The translations under genes were made by a program, and so were the position numbers. The notes beneath the pieces were generated by a model. That model had not been told where the DNA came from and did not search any database. It worked only from the letters and a program-made list of their open reading frames with translations. This document shows, piece by piece, positions 1-7,586 of a DNA stretch of 64,000 nt. Each line of letters starts with the position of its first letter. Position 1 is the first letter of the stretch. Location: contig NZ_CP042856.1 of NCBI RefSeq assembly GCF_008001035.1, positions 1,054,001 to 1,118,000 of the forward strand, read 5' to 3'. Origin of the DNA: Salinibacterium sp. dk2585 (GTDB taxonomy: Bacteria > Actinomycetota > Actinomycetes > Actinomycetales > Microbacteriaceae).

Positions 1-104
1 CCGAGAGCCTCGACCTGCGCTGGGTGCGGCTCGACGCGGTCGAGTCGTTGCCGTTGCATCCGCTCTTCGCTGAGGCGTGGCCCGCCCTCATGCGCCGGCT
101 CTGA
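1..104 (+). CDS. C-terminal end of a NUDIX-type hydrolase (partial)
   Basis: The reading frame that stops at 102-104 is open from the window edge and gives about 33 residues ending in LPLHPLFAEAWPALMRRL. A tail of the form LPLHP-x-F-A-x-x-WP-x-L is common at the end of actinobacterial NUDIX hydrolases, which cleave nucleoside diphosphates linked to another moiety. The catalytic NUDIX box itself lies outside the window, so the call rests on the tail alone. The gene converges on the TetR array with a gap of only 9 bases. Confidence 0.4.
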   Translation, partial: ESLDLRWVRLDAVESLPLHPLFAEAWPALMRRL

Positions 105-113
105 CGCGGTAGC

Positions 114-1295
114 TCAGCCGGCGCGGATGTTCGCCATGGCGGCGAGCACGACGCGCTGGACGCGAGTCTCGGTGAGCTCGTCTCGCTGCCAGTCGAGCTT
201 GCGCCCGAGATCGTTGACGATGCACATGCCCGCGAACACGAGGAACTGTGCCTCCGACAGGGAGAGCTCCGGCCGGATGCCGAGCAGGGAACGCACCCAG
301 TGGCCGACCGTGAAGGCCTGCATGCGCAGGAACTCCAGCTTCTGATCACCGGGGAGGCGACGGCCGTCGTTGAGGAAGGCCGTCATGCCCTCCGGCTCCT
401 CGAAGGAGTAGTGCACGTAGTTGCAGGAGAAGCCGATGAGGGCATCGCGGGGGGTCTCCGCCGTCGAGAGTACGTCATTGTCGATGCGCTGCAGTTCGGC
501 GTGACCCACCACGCAGGCCTCACGTAGCAAGCCGGAGAGGTCGCCGAACTCGCGCGCGATCACGTCAAGCGATACGCCGGATGCTGCGGCGACGTCATCG
601 GCGGCGACGGCACAGAAGCCGTCCCTGGCGAAGAGGGTCAGGGCGGCGCGCTGGATGCGACTGCGCGGGGAATCGTCGTGCCGCCAGGGCAGGTGCACCT
701 CGCGAGCTGGGGCGACCTCGCTCGGCCGCACGGGGGAGCTGTCGAGCACCCGCATGGCCGCCGTGGTCAGCAGCGTGAGGATCTTCTGTTCCGGCATGTC
801 GGTGGGGTGGATGGTGATGCTCGCGACGGCGCTCTGGGAGGCGGCCGCGAGCATCGCGACCTCTACCGGTTCCAGTTCAGGTCGCAGCAGGGCCAGGGGG
901 CGACGGATGCGCGCCTGCACCTCCTCGACGATGGCCGCGTTCTCGGCGCGGTCATCCGGGAGCAGGTAACGCACCTCCGAGCGGTAGAAGCCGCTCGCAT
1001 CGCGTTGCGCGATCGTGGCCCGCGCGGACGCCTCGATGACGGCGGCCAGCTGCGCGCGCGCCTGGCGTGAGTCCTGCACGTCTGCGACGAGGTGGTCGCT
1101 GGCGCGCAGGACGGTGCGCGCGGCGCCGAGCACGGATTGCGCGAAGAGCGCGTACTTGTCTGGCGATTGCCGTTCGAGGTCATCGCTCGACAGGCCGGCC
1201 GCTGCGGCGATGTCGTGCAGCGTGGTGCGCAGGTAGCCCTGGGAGGCGAAGACCCGTGCGGCCGCAGAGAGCACGAGTGTCGAGGTGTCGGTCAT
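114..1295 (-). CDS. Double-HTH TetR-family regulator (third gene of the array)
   Basis: A 393-residue transcriptional regulator, about twice the usual TetR length of roughly 200. It has two complete TetR-type DNA-binding domains: one near residues 5-50 (VFASQGYLRTTLHDIAAAAG) and one near residues 212-255 (ALTLFARDGFCAVAADDVAA). Each is followed by a helical ligand/dimer-type domain. The ATG at 1293-1295 overlaps the stop of the upstream gene (ATGA), so translation is coupled; an upstream in-frame start exists but would run deep into that gene. It is the last gene of three paralogues. Ligand and targets are unknown. The family call is firm, the tandem architecture is directly visible. Confidence 0.88.
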   Translation of the reverse strand: MTDTSTLVLSAAARVFASQGYLRTTLHDIAAAAGLSSDDLERQSPDKYALFAQSVLGAARTVLRASDHLVADVQDSRQARAQLAAVIEASARATIAQRDASGFYRSEVRYLLPDDRAENAAIVEEVQARIRRPLALLRPELEPVEVAMLAAASQSAVASITIHPTDMPEQKILTLLTTAAMRVLDSSPVRPSEVAPAREVHLPWRHDDSPRSRIQRAALTLFARDGFCAVAADDVAAASGVSLDVIAREFGDLSGLLREACVVGHAELQRIDNDVLSTAETPRDALIGFSCNYVHYSFEEPEGMTAFLNDGRRLPGDQKLEFLRMQAFTVGHWVRSLLGIRPELSLSEAQFLVFAGMCIVNDLGRKLDWQRDELTETRVQRVVLAAMANIRAG

Positions 1296-2503
1296 CTGAT
1301 CAACGCCATGACCATGCACGCGAACTTTTCGATCCTGCGTGTGGTCGCGTCGTCGTTCTTCCACCGGAGCATGCGGGCAAGGTCGCTCACGAGGCTCATG
1401 GAGGCGAAGGCGAGGAAGGTCGCCTCGGTGGGCGACAGCTCCGGCCGGGCATCCTGCATGGCCCTCGTGCAGAGGGTGACCGAGTAGTCCTGCAGCTCGA
1501 GCATCGGGCCGTGGTCGCCGTCGTCGAAATTGCGCGCGTCAGCGAGGTAGACGGTCATGAGCTTGTAGTCGACCATGTAGTGGCGCACGTAGGCGCGGCA
1601 CAGGCCGAGGAGGGTGTCGCGCGCGCTGACGGAGCTCTCCAGCGCCTGGTTGAGGTCGGTCTTGAGCGCTTGGTAGCCGTTGAGGCATCCGCGCGTCAGA
1701 ATGTCGGAAAGGGAGGCGTGCTGTCGTGCCCACGCGACATCGATTCCCGCAGCGGTCGCGACGTCGTCGATCGTGACGGCGTGGTACCCACGCTGGAAGC
1801 ACAGGTCGACCGCGGCCTTGAGGAGCTGCCCATCCCTGCTGGTGTCGTCATGCCAGGTGGGGCGGGTCGCCGGCTGGTCGATGTGCACCTGCGCGGGGGC
1901 AGGTTCGCTGTCGAGCATCCTCATTGCGGTGACCGTGAGGAGCGTCTGCACCTTGGGTGCGGGGAGGCTCGTGGCATGGATCGTGATGCTCGCGATGACG
2001 CTGAAGGCGGCCGCGGCCATGAGGGTTGCGTCGTCCTCCGTGAGCTTCGGGCGGTGAAGCATCAGCGGCTGCCACACTCGACGGTGCAGTTCGCCGATGA
2101 GTTCGCTGAGCTCATGCGCGTCTTCGCGGCGAAGGTAGCGGTGCTCCGAACGGTAGAAGCCGCCCGTCGCGCGAGTGGCGATCGCAACCCGGGTGGCGTT
2201 CTCGATGATGCGGGTGATGACGCTGCGCGCCTGCCGTGGGTCATGCGTCTCGATGCCGTCCGTTGCGCGCACCATCTCCCGCGCGTTCGCGAGCACGACA
2301 TCTTTGAAGAGTGCGTACTTGTCCTCGTAGTGGGTGGAGAACGTCTCGGCGTCCAGGCCCGCTTCGGAGCACACCTCTTCGATGCTGGCGTCGTTGTAGC
2401 CGCGTGTGGCGAACACTCCGGCAGCGACGATGCGCAGACGGGTGCGGGGGTCTGCAAGGGTGGGGGACGTGGCGGCGTCCGGGTTCGACGTGTCGTTGTG
2501 CAT
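1292..2503 (-). CDS. Double-HTH TetR-family regulator (second gene of the array)
   Basis: A 403-residue TetR-like protein with two HTH units: near residues 18-65 (AAGVFATRGYNDASIEEVCS) and near residues 232-275 (CFQRGYHAVTIDDVATAAGI). The linker regions carry the same helical pattern as in its two neighbours, including a shared GFYRSE(V/H)RYL segment with the downstream paralogue, which points to tandem gene duplication. The start is the ATG preceded by AAAGGAGCAACGG. It begins 31 bases after the stop of the first array gene and ends in an ATGA overlap with the third. One polypeptide could form an intramolecular pseudo-dimer; this is inference. Confidence 0.9.
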   Translation of the reverse strand: MHNDTSNPDAATSPTLADPRTRLRIVAAGVFATRGYNDASIEEVCSEAGLDAETFSTHYEDKYALFKDVVLANAREMVRATDGIETHDPRQARSVITRIIENATRVAIATRATGGFYRSEHRYLRREDAHELSELIGELHRRVWQPLMLHRPKLTEDDATLMAAAAFSVIASITIHATSLPAPKVQTLLTVTAMRMLDSEPAPAQVHIDQPATRPTWHDDTSRDGQLLKAAVDLCFQRGYHAVTIDDVATAAGIDVAWARQHASLSDILTRGCLNGYQALKTDLNQALESSVSARDTLLGLCRAYVRHYMVDYKLMTVYLADARNFDDGDHGPMLELQDYSVTLCTRAMQDARPELSPTEATFLAFASMSLVSDLARMLRWKNDDATTRRIEKFACMVMALIR

Positions 2504-2534
2504 CCGTTGCTCCTTTGCTGCGGGTGAGTGCGCT

Positions 2535-3755
2535 TCAGCGACCGCCGATGAGAGTCGCGAGAACGAGACGCTCGGTTTTCGCCATTGCCTCGTGGTCGTA
2601 CTCCCAGTTCACGTGGATGCCGACGTCCTCAACGATATTGAGGGCGGCGTACACGAGGAAGCGGGCTTCGGCGTCGGCGAGCTCCGGGCGGATGGCCTTG
2701 ACGTTCTCCAGCCAGCCTTCCATGAACTCCTCGTGCAGCTGCGCGGCACGCTCTGCGTACTGCAGAGGGAGATGGTGCCCGTCGAGGATGAACACCGTCA
2801 TGAGCTTAGGGTCGGTGAAGTAGTGCTCGACAAACTTGTGGCTGAGCGCGAGCAGGATGTCGCGGGGGAGCCTTCCTGCCTCCTTCGCCGCGTTGTCCAT
2901 CGCATCGCGCATGATTGCTCCGCCCGTCGCGAATGCGGCAGTCAGGAGGTCGGCGGTGTTCTTGACCTTCCGCTCGATCGCCCACTTCGGGAAGCCGGTC
3001 TCCCGGGCGATGTCCTTCATGGTGACCGCGGAGAAGCCCTTCGCGTAGACAAGGTTGATGGTCGCGGCGATGACCCGGCCGGTCTTGCTGTTGTCCGCCA
3101 TCCACGGTGGGGTCATGCGGGGGCGGAACTCGCCCGTGGTGGCGGTGAGGGCCGACTGGCTCTCGAGGAGGCGCATGGCCGATACGACGAGGATTGTCTC
3201 CAGCTTGGGGCTGGGCAAGACGGTTGGCGCCGCCCCCGCTGTCGCAATCGTGCTCGCAGCGGCACGGGAGAGGAGTTCGACGTCGCCGCTGTTGAGGTCG
3301 GGACGCACGCGATGCAGTAGGGCGGCGATGCGCTCGTTGATGGTGGCGTGGGTGGCTCGGAGCTCCGCCTGGTCTTCCGCGGTGAGATAGCGATAGTCGC
3401 CGCGGACGAAACCAGCGCGAGTGCGGCGGGCGACGTGGGCGGCGGCGAGTGACTCGAGCATGGAAAGGAGGAGGGCACGTGCCTGGCGGGTGTCGTCGGG
3501 CACGTTTGCGCCGATGTCGGTGGCGGCTCTGAGCTCGCGGGCACTCGTCAGCATGCACTCGCGGAAGAGGTCGTAGACCGTGGGGAACTCTGCCTTGAGC
3601 GTGTCGCAGTCGACGCCGGTCTCGGAGCAGACCTCCTCGAGCGTGGCGTTCACGAAACCGCGGGTGTCAAACAGCTCGACGCCTGCGTCGATGACGCGCC
3701 GCCGGAGGTCCGAAGTCGTTTCGGAGGTGCGGGCGGCGGAATTCGGGTGGGACAT
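2535..3755 (-). CDS. Double-HTH TetR-family regulator (first gene of the array)
   Basis: A 406-residue protein with two TetR HTH domains, near residues 18-60 (LFDTRGFVNATLEEVCSETG) and near residues 235-280 (VYAKGFSAVTMKDIARETGF). The ATG at 3753-3755 is chosen because GAAGGG lies upstream and the family homology begins just after it; a longer in-frame extension to 3878 would cover the repeat-rich leader and is rejected. It heads the three-gene unit. The upstream region contains several GGGGTACAA-like elements that may be its operators. No non-regulatory gene is co-transcribed, so its physiological role cannot be read from context. Confidence 0.9.
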   Translation of the reverse strand: MSHPNSAARTSETTSDLRRRVIDAGVELFDTRGFVNATLEEVCSETGVDCDTLKAEFPTVYDLFRECMLTSARELRAATDIGANVPDDTRQARALLLSMLESLAAAHVARRTRAGFVRGDYRYLTAEDQAELRATHATINERIAALLHRVRPDLNSGDVELLSRAAASTIATAGAAPTVLPSPKLETILVVSAMRLLESQSALTATTGEFRPRMTPPWMADNSKTGRVIAATINLVYAKGFSAVTMKDIARETGFPKWAIERKVKNTADLLTAAFATGGAIMRDAMDNAAKEAGRLPRDILLALSHKFVEHYFTDPKLMTVFILDGHHLPLQYAERAAQLHEEFMEGWLENVKAIRPELADAEARFLVYAALNIVEDVGIHVNWEYDHEAMAKTERLVLATLIGGR

Positions 3756-3800
3756 TTCGGGTTTCCCTTCGCCTTGCTCGTGTTCCCAGTGAATCACGTT

Positions 3801-3900
3801 GGGGGGACAAAATGGGGGTACAGAATCCCCCAGTGTGGGGGCAAATACGGGGCATTCTGCCGGAAAACCGGGGTACAAGGCGGCCCCCAGTTTGTACCCC
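3801..3900. promoter_or_regulatory. Repeat cluster upstream of the TetR array (putative operators)
   Basis: Within 100 bases there are GGGGGGACAA (3801-3810), GGGGGTACA (3814-3822), GGGGTACAA (3870-3878) and its inverted copy TTGTACCCC (3892-3900). The last two form a 9-bp inverted repeat with a 13-bp spacer. A second inverted pair is TGGGGG (3813-3818) and CCCCCA (3827-3832). TetR proteins bind inverted repeats and often repress their own promoter, so these are the best operator candidates for the array. Binding is inferred, the repeats are seen. Confidence 0.55.
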
Positions 3901-4022
3901 AGTTGCTCGCATGAGCGCGGAGCGAAGGTCGGAACCGTCGTGTTCGGATGCGCGCCAGAAACACGATAAGCTTGTCCGGTTGCTTCAGCCGCCGGGAGAT
4001 CGGAAGCCGCAGCAGCAAGCCA

Positions 4023-4096
<74 letters not shown>

Positions 4097-4136
4097 CAGA
4101 AGGGTCGTTCTAAAAACCGTCCCAAATACTCAAAGC

Positions 4137-4170
4137 GAAATCCCTTCCGAACACGTTCGGGAGGGATTTC
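4137..4170 (+). terminator. Hairpin terminator behind tRNA-Pro
   Basis: Arms 4137-4151 and 4156-4170 pair over 15 positions with one mismatch around the loop CACG, followed by GTCGTTTTC. The position 41 bases after the tRNA and the short T-run fit an intrinsic terminator for the tRNA transcript. Confidence 0.8.
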
Positions 4171-4248
4171 GTCGTTTTCAGTGGGATAGAAACGGGATGA
4201 ATGCGCTCGGCCGGCCGATTCACGAAGCTCTGGGCGTTAAATGACGGA

Positions 4249-4270
4249 ACGCGCCCGTTTTCGGGCGCGT
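4249..4270. terminator. GC-rich perfect hairpin
   Basis: ACGCGCCCG and CGGGCGCGT form a perfect 9-bp stem around TTTT. There is no T-run on either side. It lies between the tRNA terminator and the transposase-like remnant and could stop transcription coming from that remnant (minus strand). The function is inferred. Confidence 0.45.
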
Positions 4271-4321
4271 CGTATCGAACTGTATGCGGGGTGTGGTGCG
4301 GGAACTAGGGGCGGGAGTTGC

Positions 4322-4694
4322 CTAGATTCTGAGTGGAGACGCCAGTTCACCTTGGTGGTAGAGCAGGATGACCGGATCGTCCGGGAGTGTCCCCGTGTAC
4401 CGGTTGATGCTCACCCGGTCGCGGCGGCGCCGCTTCTTCTCGCCGGGGTCGCTTGGTTGGTCCTTCAGCGCTGCGATGGCTTCTTCTTTTAGGAAGGTGG
4501 CGATGGCGCGCAGGTTGTAGACGGTGAGCAGGAATGCCATGAAGAATCCGGCCGCTGCGAATCCGCGGACCCGACGCCGCGAGGGACTATCGATGTTTTC
4601 CTGGCCGTCATCCTTGCTGTTGCCGTTGAGTCCTTCGATGCTGTTCCGAGCGTGCTTGTGGAACTCATGCCACTCGTCGCTCTTGTACTGGAAG
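4322..4694 (-). pseudogene. C-terminal remnant of a transposase-like protein
   Basis: The minus-strand frame is open from the stop at 4322 to the IS3 end near 4694 and encodes about 124 residues. These include WHEFHKHARNSIEGLNG, then GRRRVRGFAA-like (here SRRRVRGFAAAGFF) and a basic tail. This pattern, RNSIEG followed by RRRVRGFAA and a hydrophobic NLR segment, is what I associate with the C-terminus of actinobacterial transposase-like proteins carried on mobile DNA. The 5' part is missing: the frame ends abruptly at the inserted IS3 derivative and is not continued on the other side. It is certainly a fragment; the exact family is uncertain. Confidence 0.55.
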
Positions 4695-5043
4695 GGGACT
4701 GATGAACGTCTTGGTGACTCTTCGAGTTAGGCCGCGAGTGCGGCCGGTGTGGTCATGATGGTCTCGAATTCGATCGGCGTCAAACGGCCCAACGCTCGCT
4801 GTCTCCTGCGGCGGTGATAGGTCGCCTCGATCCAGGACACGATCGCCAGGCGGAGTTGCTGGCGAGTTGCCCATCGGTGCTGGTTCAGGAGGTTCTTCTG
4901 CAGTAGTGCGAAGAAGCACTCCATCGCTGCGTTGTCTTCGGCGGCACCGACCCGGCCCATCGATCCGGTGAGCCCGGCGGCGCTGAGTTCGTGAACGAGG
5001 ACGCCGCACCTCGCGTCTGCGCTCAACCTTCTCAGGCAGTCCC
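4695..5043 (-). mobile_element. Internally deleted IS3-family element (about 349 bp)
   Basis: The element starts with GGGACTG at 4695-4701 and ends with CAGTCCC at 5037-5043. The next roughly 20 bases inward also match in inverted orientation (GGTGACTC-like against GGTTGAGC), as expected for IS3 terminal repeats. Between them only the last third of the integrase-type transposase remains. Because both ends survive, it is an internal deletion derivative that could in principle be moved by an intact relative. No clear target-site duplication is visible. Confidence 0.7.
4727..5010 (-). pseudogene. IS3-family transposase OrfB, C-terminal remnant
   Basis: About 93 residues from HELSAAGLTGSMGRVGAA through ATYHRRRRQRALGRLTPIEF to the TAA at 4727-4729. 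This is the end of the DDE integrase core of IS3 OrfB, containing the region with the catalytic Glu (DNAAMECFF) but lacking both Asp residues, so it cannot catalyse transposition. The frame continues to 5155 through unrelated sequence beyond the IS end, which is not real coding. Confidence 0.85.
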
Positions 5044-5053
5044 TGGTTTGCTC

Positions 5054-5080
5054 TTGACTCTGTGGCTGGCACAGGGTCTT
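5054..5080 (+). repeat. Dispersed palindromic repeat, copy 1
   Basis: TTGACTCTGTGGCTGGCACA followed by GGGTCTT. It fits the pattern TTGAC-N2-TGT-N7-ACA-N2-GTSTY shared by several copies up to 17.1 kb. It abuts the IS3 derivative. Confidence 0.6.
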
Positions 5081-5149
5081 TACTCGGTGGGTATACCGCA
5101 ATCTTGATCGCTGAGAGAGAACCCATGTCTCATCTGCACGGAGAACGCC

Positions 5150-5272
5150 ATGCACGCTGACCTCGGGGAATCCTTGCTCGCCTTCGCGGGAGTTGCGGGG
5201 ATCCTTCTCGGTACCTTCATCGTCGGGGTCTTCTTTTACCTCGACTTGCGAGTACAGCCGCGCTGGTCATGA
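5150..5272 (+). CDS. 40-residue single-pass membrane protein
   Basis: ATG at 5150 preceded by CGGAGAACGCC, stop at 5270-5272. The product is a short N-terminus, one hydrophobic helix (about residues 8-29, SLLAFAGVAGILLGTFIVGV and following FFYL) and a short polar end (RVQPRW). No homologue is recognised. Small bitopic proteins next to respiratory dehydrogenases can be accessory subunits, and poxB starts 123 bases downstream, but a hairpin lies between. Strong SD and membrane-helix composition argue for a real gene. Confidence 0.5.
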   Translation: MHADLGESLLAFAGVAGILLGTFIVGVFFYLDLRVQPRWS

Positions 5273-5285
5273 GCGAATTCGACTG

Positions 5286-5320
5286 GACAATCGTGACGGC
5301 TTCCCCGCCGCAAGATTGTC
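5286..5320 (+). terminator. Imperfect hairpin between the small membrane gene and poxB
   Basis: GACAATC (5286-5292) pairs with GATTGTC (5314-5320), with further inner pairing TG/CA and CGGC/GCCG around the loop TTCCCC. It lies 13 bases after the small ORF and about 75 bases before poxB. It could be a weak terminator or attenuator, or a palindromic protein site. Confidence 0.4.
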
Positions 5321-5395
5321 ATCCTTGACCCCGGCGGGGCACCCGTCACCCTCCCGAAAAGTCGCACCGCCCTCACCCCTGAGAGGACCAACCTC

Positions 5396-7117
5396 ATGAC
5401 CAACGTCGCTGAGAACATCGTCAAGACTCTGCACGCCAACGGGGTCGACCGCGTCTACGGTCTCCCAGGAGATTCGCTGAACGGCTTCACAGACGCCTTG
5501 CGCAAGAACGAAACGATCCGATGGGTGCACGTGCGGCACGAGGAGTCCGCTGCCTTCGCGGCGGCGGCGGATGCTGCGACGACGGGGCAGCTCGCGGTCG
5601 TCGCCGGATCCTGCGGCCCCGGCAACCTCCACCTGATCAACGGTCTGTACGACGCGAACCGCTCACGTGTACCCGTGCTCGCGATCGCGGCGCACATCCC
5701 CACGAACGAGATCGGCACGGGCTACTTTCAGGAGACGCACCCGCAGGAGCTCTTCCGCGAGTGCAGCGTCTATGTCGAGTACGTCGCTGATCCGCGCCAG
5801 ATGCCGCGCCTGCTCGAGATCGCGATGCGTGCGGCGATCGAGAAGCGCGGCGTCGCCGTGCTGGTGATCCCCGGTGACGTCGCGCTGGCGGACATCGTCG
5901 ATGACCGCGCCGTCGTGATCGAGCGAACCCATCCCGTGGTCGTGCCGAGTGGCGCTGAGCTCGAACGAGCCGCGACCCTGCTGAATGAGGCCAAGAGCGT
6001 GACGATCCTCGCCGGCGCTGGTGTGGAGGGTGCGCACGACGAGGTCATCGCGCTGGCTGATCGCCTGGGCTCACCGATCGTTCACGCACTGCGGGGCAAG
6101 GAGTTCATCGAGTACGACAATCCATTCGATGTGGGCATGACGGGTCTGCTCGGCTTCGCCTCGGGGTATCGGGCGATGGAGATGGCGGATGCCCTGCTGG
6201 TGCTCGGCAGCGACTTCCCATACGAGCAGTTCTACCCCGCACGCGCGACGACCATCCAGGTTGACATCCGCGGCTCGCAGCTGGGCAAGCGGCATCCGCT
6301 CGATCTCGGTCTCGTCGGAGACGTCGGCGCGACGGCCGAGGCGCTCCTGCAGCGGCTCGCGAAGAAGGACCGCGGACACCTCGACGACGCCACCGCGCAC
6401 TATCGCAAGACTCGGGCGAAGCTCGACGACCTCGCGGTCCCAACGAAGACCGGCCGAGCCATCCATCCGCAGTACCTTGCCCGGCTCCTGGATGAGCAGG
6501 CGGCCGATGACGCGATCTTCACCGCAGATGTCGGCTCGCCCACCGTGTGGGCGGCGAGATACCTCTCCATGACCGAGGAGCGGCGATTGATTGGCTCCTT
6601 CACGCACGGTTCCATGGCGAACGCGCTCATGCACGGGATCGGCGCGCAGGTGGCGAATCCGGACCGTCAGGTCGTCGCGCTCGCAGGTGACGGGGGTCTC
6701 GCGATGATGCTGGGCGAGCTGCTCACTCTCACGCAGAACCGCCTGCCGGTCAAGACGATCGTGGTGAACAATTCGTCGCTCAACTTCATCGAGCTCGAGA
6801 TGAAGGCGGCCGGCTTGGTGCCCTACGGCACCGGGCTCGCGAATCCCAGCTTCGCGGCGATCGCCGAGGCCATGGGCATCTTCGCGCGCCGGGTGGAGAA
6901 CAGCGAGGATCTCCCTGAGGCGGTGCGTGAGGTGCTCGCCCACGACGGTCCTGCTCTGCTCGACGTCGTGACCGAGCGACAGGAGTTGTCGATGCCCCCG
7001 GCGATCGAGGCCGCGCACGTGAAGGGTTTCGCGCTGTATGCGATCCGCACGGTCATGTCGGGTCGAGGCGACGAGTTGATCGACCTGGCGCGAGCGAACT
7101 GGCGCCTGCTGTTCTGA
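5396..7117 (+). CDS. poxB: Pyruvate dehydrogenase (quinone)
   Basis: A 573-residue thiamine-diphosphate enzyme of the pyruvate oxidase group, expected to convert pyruvate plus quinone to acetate, CO2 and quinol at the membrane. The N-terminal PYR domain has YGLPGDSLNGF and the catalytic Glu at residue 50 (VRHEES). The central FAD-type domain follows. The C-terminal PP domain has the diphosphate/Mg motif GDGGLAM...NNSS near residue 430. Length matches E. coli PoxB (572). The start has GAGAGGACCAACCTC upstream. It would give a bypass to acetate in slow growth or low oxygen. Acetolactate synthase is a related alternative, but the whole-length resemblance favours PoxB. Confidence 0.88.
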   Translation: MTNVAENIVKTLHANGVDRVYGLPGDSLNGFTDALRKNETIRWVHVRHEESAAFAAAADAATTGQLAVVAGSCGPGNLHLINGLYDANRSRVPVLAIAAHIPTNEIGTGYFQETHPQELFRECSVYVEYVADPRQMPRLLEIAMRAAIEKRGVAVLVIPGDVALADIVDDRAVVIERTHPVVVPSGAELERAATLLNEAKSVTILAGAGVEGAHDEVIALADRLGSPIVHALRGKEFIEYDNPFDVGMTGLLGFASGYRAMEMADALLVLGSDFPYEQFYPARATTIQVDIRGSQLGKRHPLDLGLVGDVGATAEALLQRLAKKDRGHLDDATAHYRKTRAKLDDLAVPTKTGRAIHPQYLARLLDEQAADDAIFTADVGSPTVWAARYLSMTEERRLIGSFTHGSMANALMHGIGAQVANPDRQVVALAGDGGLAMMLGELLTLTQNRLPVKTIVVNNSSLNFIELEMKAAGLVPYGTGLANPSFAAIAEAMGIFARRVENSEDLPEAVREVLAHDGPALLDVVTERQELSMPPAIEAAHVKGFALYAIRTVMSGRGDELIDLARANWRLLF

Positions 7118-7266
7118 GGGGACCGGCTGGCCTTCACCAGTACCGCTGGCGGTTCAGTGGATGAGGCATCGACGGCTCCCCCGCATCCGCACTGCCATTA
7201 ACGCTGAACTGTCGCGCTGCGGCGTTGTAGAGGCGCGACCCCAAGAACGGGCTGTCAAGGCACACG

Positions 7267-7457
7267 TGAGGTATGTGCCCGAACTGGTACAGCCGTTCGG
7301 CGGGGGCGAGGGCGAGGTCGCGGCCATGGTCGGCATCGTCGGAGGGATCAACCCGATCATCGCTGGCACCTCCGGGGCCGTGGGCTCCGCGGAGGCTTTC
7401 GTCGCTGAGAAGCCGGAGTCGAAGGGCCGCGCGAAGTTCAAGAGTTGGCTCACTTGA
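7267..7457 (+). pseudogene. Remnant of a small multidrug-export-type membrane protein
   Basis: The frame contains VPELVQPF, GEGEVAAMVGIVGGINPIIA and KPESKGRAKFKSWLT. These match in order the intact protein encoded at 11090-11668 (VPEIIQPF, GEVASMVGLVGGLHPIVA, KPDSKGRLRFKRWL). The membrane segment between the last two blocks and everything after KFKSWL is gone, and the frame ends at a palindromic repeat. It is a decayed, internally deleted copy. The preceding stretch 7118-7266 holds nothing recognisable. Confidence 0.75.
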
Positions 7458-7480
7458 CTGTGTGCCCGGGACATGGTGTC
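7454..7480 (+). repeat. Dispersed palindromic repeat, copy 2
   Basis: TTGACTGTGTGCCCGGGACA then TGGTGTC. It sits exactly at the truncation point of the export-protein remnant (the stop codon lies inside it), which suggests involvement in the deletion. Confidence 0.65.
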
Positions 7481-7586
7481 GGATTTAAGCACAACCGACC
7501 ACGGCAGCTTTTACACCCGTTCGCCATCCATGAGGCGGTGAGCGCGCGATTCACCGCAACCTGCGGATCGTCGGCAAGGGAGAACA

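Noticed and set aside
1067-2527. Long open frame on the plus strand opposite the TetR genes
   Set aside because: It mirrors the high-GC third-position bias of the minus-strand TetR genes, is extremely Arg-rich and has no domain; the TetR reading is far better supported.
4727-5155. Full 142-residue frame as an intact small transposase
   Set aside because: Only the part below about 5010 matches IS3 OrfB; the upstream part crosses the IS end and a repeat, and both catalytic Asp residues are missing.
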